A stretch of 64,000 bases of DNA, taken from DASVEE01 sp036380735 (GTDB taxonomy: Bacteria; Acidobacteriota; Thermoanaerobaculia; Gp7-AA8). The position numbers and the translations under genes are program-made. The notes below the pieces were generated by a model that was given only the letters and a program-made list of their open reading frames with translations, made no database searches and had not been told where the DNA came from. The stretch covers positions 48,789-112,788 of the forward strand of contig DASVEE010000049.1 in assembly GCA_036380735.1 (NCBI GenBank). The letters are read 5' to 3'. This document shows, piece after piece, positions 26,595-36,000 of the stretch (the first letter of the stretch is position 1; the number at the start of each line of letters is the position of its first letter).

Positions 26595-27587
26595 TCACTT
26601 CGAAGATCTGGATTTCGACGATCTCGCCTTCTCTCTCAGGACTGGTGTCTCGCGCTGGTTCGCGAGCTGTTGCAGACGCTGCGCATCACGCTCCGCCGCG
26701 GCTTTGTCTGCCGCGGCCTTGTCTGCCTCTGCCTTCATCGCCGCGACCTTCACTGCCACGGCCTTTTCGATCTCCTGTCTCTCCTCTGCCTCTTTCGCCG
26801 TCTGCTCGGCCTTCTTCGTCGCGGCTTTCGCACGTTCTCCCGCGACTACCGGATCGCGCATCAGGACCGGCCGCACGAACCGGCGAACATGGTGCGTCAC
26901 CGTCCACTCCCGATCGGACTCCTTGTTCAGCTGCGCGAGGACGACGCAGTCGCAGCAGCAGTCCTTGCCCCCATCGCAGCCGCAATCGCCGTTGTAGTGA
27001 CCGGCGTAGCACGGGTTCTCCGGACCGACGCACGGGCACTTGCACTCGGCCTCTTTCGGCCCGGCCGGATTGCCTTGTGTCGCAGACTCCGTCGTCGTCT
27101 GCGCATCGCAGACGCAGATGCATTTCGGCAGCTTGCGCACGATGCTGATCTCGTAACCGTCCTTTTCGCGGGATGGCACCGGCGAGGACTCTTCGTCGTC
27201 CGATGCGCACGCGGAGATGCGCGGCGAGCAGCCGGTGGTCTTGCCGCACAAAACGACCCAGAGCTGCTGGTCGACGCTTTTCGGAACGAACGAGATCGGG
27301 TCGGTGTCCTTCGGCACGTGAATCGGATTGCCGGAGCAGTCGAGCGCCAGACCCGAAGAGACGGTGACCCAGAACTTGTCGCACTCGTCCCTGGGCCGGC
27401 TCACGACCAGGCCGCAGACGACGCCGCAGCCGAACAGCGATCGGAAGAGGAGCCGGCTCAGCTCGCGCGGATAGACGTTCAACTGCTCGAGGTCGTCGTG
27501 GCGCAGGAGCATGCCCGGACCGAAGGTCGCCCTCTCCAGCGTCGACGTTCCTTTGATTTTTGCGACGAGGTCGTCGTTTCCATTCAT
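26595..27587 (-). CDS. eCIS-associated Cys-rich protein (short paralog)
   Basis: 330 residues. The ATG at 27587 follows AAAGGAG; longer frames upstream are spurious. The N-terminal half shares a pattern with the next gene upstream: FGPGMLLRHDDLEQLNVYPR then GCGVVCGLVVS then GLALDCSGNPIHVP, matching NNYFDGKRLTTDSFRVEQRY, GWGVVYGFKI and GLALDECGREL there. A Cys-rich block (about residues 170-230: KCICVCD, CKCPCVG, CGCDGGKDCCCDC) follows, and then a long Lys/Ala/Glu helix to a basic end (EKARSSKSRSSK). Its start overlaps the preceding stop codon. I know of no assigned function; its position after tail protein I suggests a structural or baseplate-attached part. Confidence 0.65.
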   Translation of the reverse strand: MNGNDDLVAKIKGTSTLERATFGPGMLLRHDDLEQLNVYPRELSRLLFRSLFGCGVVCGLVVSRPRDECDKFWVTVSSGLALDCSGNPIHVPKDTDPISFVPKSVDQQLWVVLCGKTTGCSPRISACASDDEESSPVPSREKDGYEISIVRKLPKCICVCDAQTTTESATQGNPAGPKEAECKCPCVGPENPCYAGHYNGDCGCDGGKDCCCDCVVLAQLNKESDREWTVTHHVRRFVRPVLMRDPVVAGERAKAATKKAEQTAKEAEERQEIEKAVAVKVAAMKAEADKAAADKAAAERDAQRLQQLANQRETPVLREKARSSKSRSSK

Positions 27588-28993
27588 GAGGAGACTCCTT
27601 TGTCTGCGGCGGCATACGGACGCGCCGATTCCACGCGGAAAGTCGAAACGAACGTACCGCCCGGCGTACCGTTCCCGGTCGGCGCGGGCGAGAGGCCCAA
27701 GGCGTTGGCGTCGACCGTCTGGCCGTTGCAGTCGACGATGAAATCGCCGCGGACTTCGATCTCGATCCAGGTGTCCGAGCCGGTGAAGATGGTTCTGCGG
27801 CCACGCACCGCATCCTCGATCCACGCACCATCGACGACGATGGTCGCCTTTTCGACCCATTGCTTTGCGTCGGTCTCAATGCGCACGATGGGAACGCGCA
27901 GCACCTGCCACCATCCGCCCTCGTGCTCGCTGGTCATGGCGGTGATGGAGAAGCAGTCGGGGCGCAGCGTCTCGCGGAGCACGGGGCGCGAGAACGCCAC
28001 CCACAAATCGGTCACGTATTCGTCCTGTTTGTAGTTGACGGGGCCGAGGGCCGCGGAGAAATTCTCGAACGAGACGGCCTCTTTGCGGCGATGCCAGTCC
28101 CTCCAGCCGATGTCGCTGATCCGCGTGAGGTCACAGCCGCGGATGAGATCGAACAGCACGTCGTTGCGCATGACCAGGCGCCGCGGACCACACGTGTCGA
28201 TCTCGTCGCCGAGCACCGCGCAGCCCCGCGCATCGCGGACGACGCTGATGCACGCGAGCGGAACGCCGTTGCGCAAGTCGACCTTGACGCGTCCGCACGG
28301 ATCGTCGACCTCGCACAGCGAGCAGTCGCCGCCGCCCGGCTGCCACTTCATGAGGTGCTCGCACACGCAGCGGCAGACGCGGCGTCCCCGCGGCTCGCCC
28401 TCGTTCTGTTGGTCACCGCACGGCTTTCCCGCTTTTTCCGACGCGCACTCGCAGGCCAGCCCGCACTTGCAGCCTGCGCAGCATTTGTCGCACGACACGC
28501 GCTGCAGCGAGTAGCGCACGGTCTCGCACGTCCGCTCGAACTCCTCGTGCTCGCACTTGCAGGAGTCCTCCACTTTCTGCGGGCCGGTCAGCTTCTCGGC
28601 ATAGTGCGCTCTCAGCAACCAGCACACACGCTCCTCGGACGACGACGTCGAGAAGACACGCTCACGATCGGCTCTCGTGCCTCTCTCGTCGATCGTGATG
28701 AGATCGTCGAGGCGCACCTGGCGCTCGCCGGTCTGCACCAGCTCGCGCCCGCATTCGTCGAGAGCGAGCCCTGGCCCGATCGTCAGGCGGCCTGATTCGC
28801 CGTCGATTTTGAATCCGTACACGACACCCCAGCCGAGGACTGCGCGGTTGAGCAGATGGCGGCGTTCGAGGAGGTAGCGCTGCTCGACGCGGAACGAGTC
28901 GGTCGTGAGCCGCTTGCCGTCGAAGTAGTTGTTCCTGCATCCCGACTCGGATTCGTGGTCGGTGCAGCATCCGGCTCTGGTTGGCTTGTCCAT
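27584..28993 (-). CDS. eCIS-associated Cys-rich protein (long paralog)
   Basis: 469 residues, AGGAGA upstream of the ATG at 28993. It begins with the shared module (YFDGKRLTTDSFRVEQRYLL, GWGVVYGFKI, GLALDECGREL). A remarkable Cys-rich region of about 90 residues follows (about 145-235): CKCEH, CDKCCAGCKCGLACEC, CRCVCEH, CSLCEVDDPC. The rest (about 290-469) looks like beta-rich structure with YVTDLWVAFSRPVLRETL and STFRVESARP. The Cys spacing suggests bound zinc or disulfide links in an exported particle. It is translationally coupled to its paralog downstream. The function is unknown. Confidence 0.65.
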   Translation of the reverse strand: MDKPTRAGCCTDHESESGCRNNYFDGKRLTTDSFRVEQRYLLERRHLLNRAVLGWGVVYGFKIDGESGRLTIGPGLALDECGRELVQTGERQVRLDDLITIDERGTRADRERVFSTSSSEERVCWLLRAHYAEKLTGPQKVEDSCKCEHEEFERTCETVRYSLQRVSCDKCCAGCKCGLACECASEKAGKPCGDQQNEGEPRGRRVCRCVCEHLMKWQPGGGDCSLCEVDDPCGRVKVDLRNGVPLACISVVRDARGCAVLGDEIDTCGPRRLVMRNDVLFDLIRGCDLTRISDIGWRDWHRRKEAVSFENFSAALGPVNYKQDEYVTDLWVAFSRPVLRETLRPDCFSITAMTSEHEGGWWQVLRVPIVRIETDAKQWVEKATIVVDGAWIEDAVRGRRTIFTGSDTWIEIEVRGDFIVDCNGQTVDANALGLSPAPTGNGTPGGTFVSTFRVESARPYAAADKGVSS

Positions 28994-29011
28994 GCATGTC
29001 TCTCCTGTTCG

Positions 29012-31120
29012 TCAGCGCAAGCGTGTGCCGATGTGGGGACCCGAAGGCGAAAGCCGCGCTCCGCCATCGGGGAGGCGGGCGAGGCCGGTGACCGCGCCCG
29101 ACCCGAGTTGCGGCGCCGGCCGCGCTTCGAGGGTGAGCGTGCCGTCGAGGCGGTCGCCGCGCAGCGCGTGCGCGCTCACCCATCGCAGCTCGACGCGCAC
29201 CGTGAGCGGCACCATCTCCTCGATCAGCGCGAGCAGCCACGGCTCCCACGCCTTTCGCTCTTCCGCGGATGCCGCGACGTCGACACGGATTCTTCCGGCA
29301 AGCTGCCACGTGCCGTCGTCGCGCTGATTCGCGCAGGGAAGGCGCATGTGGCCGAGGAAGGAGCGCGAGTGGAGCTCGGCGCTCGAGCGCGAGAGTCCTC
29401 CGAGCATCGCCGGCAATGCGCTGCCCGCGCAGCCTTCGCCGCCGAGGAACGCGAAACCAAAGTCCGCGGTGCGGTCGGTCACGCGGAACCGGCGCGGCGC
29501 TCCGGGGATGAGGCTCTCCAGCAGCGCCTCCAGTCCCGCGCGCGTTCCGCGTCCGCGCGCGAGCTCCGGCGCGCGCAGCACGATGGCCTTCTTCTGCTCG
29601 GGCGAGAGCGCATCGTCCCACGGCACGCCGAGCCAGCGTGCGAGGAAGTCGAGCCACTTGCCGGGCGCGGTCGACGGATGGATCTGCGCGGCTATCGACG
29701 CGATGCGCCCGTCGAGCTCCTGCGTCGTCGTCTCGAGCACGCCGACGAGCGCGCGCAGGAAGTTGCCCGGCTCCGCCTCGGCGCGTTGATAGATCGACGG
29801 CAGGTGCTCCATCAGCGTGCGGCCGGGATAAAGCACGGACAGCGTCGTCAGCTCGGGAATGCGTGCGCCGGACGACGCGGTCAGCGTGACGGCTACCCAG
29901 AGGTAGCGTTCGCACACGTCGAACAGCGGCGCGGCGAACGGCGCCTTCGCATCGCCTGCCTGGCCGTGGAACACGATCGGCGCACGCCAGACGTCCGCCT
30001 CTTCGCGCAGCTTGCGGATGCGCTGGCTCGGCGTCAGCGAGGGATCGCCGGCGATGGCGTTCAGCGCGTCGCGCTTCTGCTCCTTGTCGGTCGCGGCGAA
30101 TGCGATCTCGAGCGACGTGCCCGCGGGGAGACGCGTGGCCGCTTCGATTCGCAGCCAGCGGCGCGCGTCTTCGCGATCCGGAGACTGCAGCATCGGCGTG
30201 ATGAGCGTCGTGCTCACCTCGTCCGCGCCGTCCGAAATCGTGTCCGCGGCCGTGAACCGCAGCAACCCGCGCGGGCCGGTCACGAGCAGCGTGTTGCCCG
30301 CGGCGGCGATCCCGTTCGCCGGCGCGTCGCGCGCATCGAGCGGAACCTCGCCGACGCGATTGGCGTCCGCGTCGAAGGTCAGGACGAATGCGCCGCCGCC
30401 GAACGACGGACTGTCGGCACCGGCGACGAAGACTCTGCGCTCGCCATCGCCGCCGAGCGCATGCGCGATGAAGCACGGCCGCATGCCCGCGACGGGGAGC
30501 ACGCGAATCGCGGCGCCGCCGTCCGCACCGAACCATGAGAGGCGCTCCTCCGCGAGGATGACGAAGCGCCCGGCGCGGCGGAGGTAAACGAACGCGCTGG
30601 CGTTCGCGATCCCTTGGAAGTCGATGCGCTTTCCGATGTGTCCCGTGCAGTCGACCGGAACGGCCTGCAGTGCGCCGCCCTCGACGAGGACGAAGATCCC
30701 GTCACGCGCGTTGCCGGCGATGTCGACGATCGCCTCACCGGGGAACTCGACGCGGAGCAGCCGCGCGAGCGCCTCCTCTTCGTACAGCTCCACCGTCGAA
30801 TCGCCCGCCACCCACAGCCCGCGCGGCGTGGCGACGATCCGCGTCGCGCGCCCCATCGCCGAAGGCGCGGAGACCGTCTCGGGCCGTTCCGCGCACGCCA
30901 GCAGTCGATGCAGAACGCCGTGGCCGTCGCGCCACAGGAACTCGCCCGCGCGCGTGATCGCCGGAGCGTGTCCGCCGGGCGTGGCGTAGAGAGTCGCCGT
31001 TCGCCCGAACGGTGCGAACGGACGCAGTCCTTTCGCCGCCGCGCGCGAGCCGCCGCGGTCGGCGCGATCGAACAGGCACGCGTCGAAGTGCGCGGCGGTG
31101 GAGAAGCGATACGCGCTCAT
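29012..31120 (-). CDS. eCIS tail protein I-like baseplate protein with N-terminal propeller
   Basis: 702 residues. The ATG at 31120 overlaps the previous stop codon. The phage tail protein I (P2 gpI, TIGR02242-like) module starts near residue 436: EHLPSIYQRAEAEPGNFLRA, LDGRIASIAAQIHPSTAPG, WLDFLARWLGVPWDD and ELARGRGTRAGLEALL. In front lies about 330 residues of repeated beta-strand pattern (RTATLYATPGG, GLWVAGDSTVELYEE, DGIFVLVEGGALQAV, RRVFVAGADS, GNTLLVTGPRGLLRF). This looks like a beta-propeller not found in simple gpI proteins. Tail protein I links wedge and central baseplate in P2-like tails. The propeller may bind ligands at the particle tip. Confidence 0.8.
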   Translation of the reverse strand: MSAYRFSTAAHFDACLFDRADRGGSRAAAKGLRPFAPFGRTATLYATPGGHAPAITRAGEFLWRDGHGVLHRLLACAERPETVSAPSAMGRATRIVATPRGLWVAGDSTVELYEEEALARLLRVEFPGEAIVDIAGNARDGIFVLVEGGALQAVPVDCTGHIGKRIDFQGIANASAFVYLRRAGRFVILAEERLSWFGADGGAAIRVLPVAGMRPCFIAHALGGDGERRVFVAGADSPSFGGGAFVLTFDADANRVGEVPLDARDAPANGIAAAGNTLLVTGPRGLLRFTAADTISDGADEVSTTLITPMLQSPDREDARRWLRIEAATRLPAGTSLEIAFAATDKEQKRDALNAIAGDPSLTPSQRIRKLREEADVWRAPIVFHGQAGDAKAPFAAPLFDVCERYLWVAVTLTASSGARIPELTTLSVLYPGRTLMEHLPSIYQRAEAEPGNFLRALVGVLETTTQELDGRIASIAAQIHPSTAPGKWLDFLARWLGVPWDDALSPEQKKAIVLRAPELARGRGTRAGLEALLESLIPGAPRRFRVTDRTADFGFAFLGGEGCAGSALPAMLGGLSRSSAELHSRSFLGHMRLPCANQRDDGTWQLAGRIRVDVAASAEERKAWEPWLLALIEEMVPLTVRVELRWVSAHALRGDRLDGTLTLEARPAPQLGSGAVTGLARLPDGGARLSPSGPHIGTRLR

Positions 31121-33009
31121 GGCCGCCTCACCTCGAGCTCGCTGCGCGAAAGCCGTGGCAATCCGCCGCGCCGTACTTTGACGCCGGCGACCCCGTCCGC
31201 GCCGATCAATCGCAGGTCGACGACGCGGGTCACGCCATCGACTCCGCGCAGCCACGCGGTGACGTCGCGCTGCGTGACCGGGACGCCCGGCTTCCGCTCG
31301 GTCAGCGAGAGGCGTTTGCTCAGCTCACGATCGGCCGCCTCTTTGACCGCGGCCGGATCGCGACCGGCTTCGGCGACGAGCGTCGCGCCGATGACGAAGT
31401 CCGCGTAACGCGGGGCCGACACGATGAGTCGCGTCCCGAGCGGGATGCGCGGGAGGAGTTGCCGGCGAATGGCATCGAGCCAGCGCCGCGTCTCTGGAAT
31501 CCGCGCCGGTTCTTTTCCGCCGGGACGCGCGCGCATGGCCACGAGCGTCACCGCGCCGGTGCGCGGAGCATCCTCGGCCGGCGGCAATACCCATGCGCGC
31601 GCGACCTCGAGCAGCGGCAATGCCTTCGCGGCCCTGGCGAGGTCGTCGGCGCTCACGAGCGCGTGCTCGTCGCGGGAGCGGCGGCGCGCGTCGCGGCGCT
31701 GCTCGATCGATCCCGCGGCTGCCGCGCCGCCCGTCACCGGATCGACGTTGACACCGTACGCACCCGCGAACGGAGCCACGCTCCAGGAACGATTGCGCGC
31801 GACGTTTCCGCGATCGGCATCGCACACCGCGTAGCTGGCGAGCACCTGCGATTGCGCGGGCGGGATCCTCCCGTTGATGCCGTTGCCGAAGGTGATCAGC
31901 GCGCGCTCCGCGTCGAGCTCGAACGCACGCTCGCCGGGACCGCGATCGGAGAGCCGGTCCGTGCGCTTCCACACGTGCAGACCCGCGAGTTCGTCGACTT
32001 CGATCTGCACCGCTTCCTCGTCCGCCGCGAACCGCAGGCCGGGGACGTCGAGGTTGAAGCTCCAGTCGGGCAAGCCGGTCGCGACATGCAGCTCGCGCGC
32101 GACGGCGCGCCCCTGCTCGATGGGAATGACGTTCGGCTCCATGCGCACGAACCGCGGCGGACGTGCGAAGCCCGCCGGCGCATGCAGCTCGATGGTGAGC
32201 TCGCGCGGCGAGTTCTTCACATCGTCCAGGCCGAGGAGCAGGACGCCGCTGCTGAGCAGGCCGTTCGTGGAGTCGGACACGATCTTCAGCGGCACGCGCT
32301 CGTCATCGCTGACCAACGTCGCCGCGAGCGACGCACGGCACGCGTGCTGTTGCGCATCGGACGGCGCGGCGCCGTCGAGCGAGGCCGCCGCGCGCACGCC
32401 GATCGCCCACACCGCACCCTTCGCATCCGCGCGCTTCGGACCGAAGAGTCCCGACTCGCCGCGGCAGCGGAACGTCAGCGCGAGCACGTCGCGGCGTCCC
32501 GCGCTCTCGCCGAACGGAAGGAACGGCGTGCCGCCGCGCGCGTTGGTGGCGGTGTGGTCGACCGTGCCGCCGCTTGCGAGACGCGTCTCGAGGCGCTGGA
32601 TGCGTCCGGGCACGACGAGCAGTTTCCGCGCGGGATGGAACGCCGGCGTGTCTTCATCGACGACGTGGACCGCCGCATCGGCGGGGATGACGACGCTCTC
32701 CGCGAACGTCGCGGCGGGCGAGCGCGGATCGTTGGGATCGGGCCAGATCAGCCCGCGCGCGGGTCGCGTCCCGGTCGGAGCGAAACCGAGCAACGCCGCG
32801 TACGCGACGCGCTCGTCGCGCCTCGGACGCCGCGACAGCGAATACAGCTGCGCCTCGGCGGCCCACGCCAGCAGCTCCATCAGCGTGATGCCCGGGTCGT
32901 GCGCGTTGTGGTCCGTCCATTCGGGGGCGAGGGCCGGCAGGCGCGCGCGGCCGATCTCCATCAGGTCGCCGAAGCGGCGCTCGAAGAGATCGGGGGCGAG
33001 CTGTTTCAT
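31117..33009 (-). CDS. eCIS baseplate J-like protein (second)
   Basis: 630 residues, ATG at 33009 overlapping the previous stop codon. Baseplate assembly features are LMEIGRARLPALAPEWTDHNAHDPGITLMELLAW split over the N-terminus (the Afp12/gpJ-type signature) and FGNGINGRIPPAQSQVLASY near residue 375. A C-terminal domain ends with VTQRDVTAWLRGVDGVTRV. In Afp-like particles two baseplate J-related proteins build the wedge; this is the smaller one. The tight overlap on both sides fits stoichiometric production in one operon. Confidence 0.85.
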   Translation of the reverse strand: MKQLAPDLFERRFGDLMEIGRARLPALAPEWTDHNAHDPGITLMELLAWAAEAQLYSLSRRPRRDERVAYAALLGFAPTGTRPARGLIWPDPNDPRSPAATFAESVVIPADAAVHVVDEDTPAFHPARKLLVVPGRIQRLETRLASGGTVDHTATNARGGTPFLPFGESAGRRDVLALTFRCRGESGLFGPKRADAKGAVWAIGVRAAASLDGAAPSDAQQHACRASLAATLVSDDERVPLKIVSDSTNGLLSSGVLLLGLDDVKNSPRELTIELHAPAGFARPPRFVRMEPNVIPIEQGRAVARELHVATGLPDWSFNLDVPGLRFAADEEAVQIEVDELAGLHVWKRTDRLSDRGPGERAFELDAERALITFGNGINGRIPPAQSQVLASYAVCDADRGNVARNRSWSVAPFAGAYGVNVDPVTGGAAAAGSIEQRRDARRRSRDEHALVSADDLARAAKALPLLEVARAWVLPPAEDAPRTGAVTLVAMRARPGGKEPARIPETRRWLDAIRRQLLPRIPLGTRLIVSAPRYADFVIGATLVAEAGRDPAAVKEAADRELSKRLSLTERKPGVPVTQRDVTAWLRGVDGVTRVVDLRLIGADGVAGVKVRRGGLPRLSRSELEVRRP

Positions 33010-36000
33010 GCGAACACCTCGACGGTCTCGAATGCGAGGCGCACCGCGTCCTTGTCGAGCATCACCAGCTCGTGGCGCTTGATCCCGCCGGTCCACTGAC
33101 GCGCCGCGCCGTCGGTCTGCACTTCGAGCAGCTGCACATCCGCGAGACTCTCGAGCGCGGGTGTGTCGAGGAGCGCCAGCGCGATCTCGCCCTCATTCGG
33201 CTCCGCACCGAGAGCCCAGCTGGTCGTGTCGAAGAACGCGGAGATGCGCTTCTGTACGTCGCGAGAGACGTCGCCGGCGATATCGAGCGTGGCCACGCGC
33301 AGTGTCAGCGCGATCCGCAGCCGGCGCAGGCCGGGGCCGGTGATGCGCAGCGCGTCGGACGCACCGAGCGACGAAGACGCGGACTGGAGCAGCAGGCGTT
33401 TCAGCTCCCGCACTTCGGCCGCATCCGGTTGCGGATCTTCGCCGCGCATGACCACCACGAGACGCACGTGACCGTGGCCGGCAAAGCAGCACGCCTGCAC
33501 GATGTCGGGCGAGCTCTCCAGCGCGAGGTCTTCGAAGTCGCGCGCGGTGATCGCGCGGCTGCGGTGCCGCAGGCGTGCGGTGCCGAAGCGCACGACACGC
33601 TCGCCATTCTCCGGAGGCGCACCGCCCGCCGCGCGATCCGCGGCGAAGACCGCTTCCACACCTTCGACCGGAGAGACGAGATTCAGCGCGGTGCGCGCGG
33701 TGACGGCGTTGCCCGGGACGTCGCTGCCTTCCGAGCCGCCGATCTCGGTGCGGCGGTACGCGAATGCGACGATGGAGTCGCGGCCGGGCGGCGGGATCAT
33801 GCCGTGCTGGCCGTCGCCGAAGCGGATCTCGCCGATGGATTCGTCGAGCGCGTAGACGCGCGCGGACGGCGGCTCGTCGCCCGGATCGATCGCGCGATCC
33901 CAGAGCACCCAGTCGCCGGGCAACCCGTCGACGTCGCTGAGGACGCGGTTGGGCTCGTGCTCGCGCAGGGCCGTTCGCTCCTCTTCGCCGAGAGGCTCCT
34001 TCACGCGGAGCTCGAGGGAGTCGGCGAGCACCGGCGGACGCGCGACACGCACGACGAGATTCGGCGCGCCGTCCGAGGAGCCGAGGAGCTCGCGCGTGAG
34101 CGTTTCGGCGGCGCTGACCCAGACGGCGTTGAGGTACGCGCCGCGCAGCGACGGCTTCCAGTCTTTCGCCGAGCCCGTGCCGGCGGGCGTGAGGCGCAGC
34201 CACGTCAGGTTGTCCATCCCGAACAGCTCGCGCGGCGTGGGAGCGACGGTGAAGGACATGGAGAGCAGCCCGCTCTCGCCGAGAGCGCGCGTCGTGTCTT
34301 CCGCGACGATGGGCACGAAGCGATCCGCGACCAGCGCCTCGATCTTCATCGGCGCGAACTGCTCGTGCCGTTCTTCACTGGCGACGAGCAGGAGCACGTT
34401 CACCGGCGCGCCGGAAGGTGTTGCGGCAAGACCGATGAAGAGGGCGCGGCCGGTGTCGACGGCATCCGGCACCGCGGGATTCGTGAGCCGTCCGAGAGCG
34501 CGCGCAAGCGGCACGAACGCCTCGACGACCGCGCCGGTCGTGCGATTCGCGTCGCTCTGGTCGCGCATGGCGCCGCTGTCCTGCGCGAGCACGAATACCG
34601 GCCGCACGGCTTTGCAGAGGCGATAGGAGATGCGCAGCCGCACCACCGACGGCGGGCGGACTCCCGACGACGAGCGGTCGATCGTCTGCGTCGAACCGTT
34701 CCCGGGACCGGGCGTGGTAATGACGGTGACCTGTTCCTTGCCGTAGTCGCCGCCAATGAGGCGCGCGCGGATCCAGAAGTTGGTCCGGCCGGCCCAGTCG
34801 CCCGAGGCGATGTCGTTCGGCACTTCGAAGCGCACACCGCCGGAGATCTTGAGGTTCAGGGTCTCGTCGAGCTTGATGTCGAGCTTCCACCACCCCGTGC
34901 CGTTCCAGTACTCCCAGGAGAGCTCGGGGTTGGACGAGGTGTCGCCGAGGAGCCGCGTCCAAGGGCCGACGGTTCCGTCGGCGATGAAGGTCGAGCCTAA
35001 AGGACCGGCGCTGAACTCCTCGGCCATCACGACGAGATCGGGATGGTTGTTCGCGTCGAACGTGAATGCCCTGGCTTCCTGTTCCTCCGGAGTTGCATTG
35101 GGAAACACGAGCTTCGTCTGCTTCAGGAGCGCCGCATCCCAGTTGCCGCTCGTCGCCGGATTGAGGTCCATGAACGCAGCCGTGCGGCCGTCGGTGGGCC
35201 GGGCGTTCGCGTAGTCGACGGGACTCTGCACGTTGTTGTTGAAGGCGGGCGAAATCGTCGCAACGCCGGCGGTCAGATTGGTGATCTGGCGGAGCTTGCC
35301 GTCGGCGAACAGCCACGAAAGCTGTTGCGCGTCCGGATCGTTCAGGGCCAGCTGGAGCTTGCTCAGGCTGATGACGATGCCCTGCAGCGGCGCGGTCATC
35401 CGGAACGCGAACAACTCACGGGCCGTGTTGACGTTGAACTTCGAGTCGATCTCGTAGAACGTCTCGCCCTCGGACGGCGTGCCCGCCGAGGTCACGTCGT
35501 GCCATTCCGGCGGGGCCAGTCTTGCGACGACATCCCCGTTCGCGAGCGATGGCGCCGAGGACGGCAGCGCGACGCCGGATCCGACGGTGGCGTTCTTCGC
35601 CACACGCCGGGAGATGTCGAACGTTGCCACGAGGACGTCGGCGCGCGAGCCGGGGATCACTATGTGCTGATTGAGCAACGTAGGTGCGCCGCCGATCTCT
35701 CCGATCGCCGGCGCAATGGCGGCCTTGTACAGGTGGTTGTCCGGCGGCGTCGCGAACGGCGCCCACGTGGCGAAGTACGCCTCGTCCGGTGCCGTGACCG
35801 AGGCGAGAAAGTGGATCTCGCCGTTCTGCAGCACGGCGTCGAGCGGGCCGCGAACGATCGCCTGCGGCTCGAGCAGAGCGAATTCCGTCTGCGACAGTTC
35901 GCCAAATGCGACGAGCTGGCGCGGTGTGCCTTTGTCGAAGGCGACGGCCATCAGCTCGGTCCCGTCGAATACGGCCGCCGGCCGGATCTCGGGATCGACG

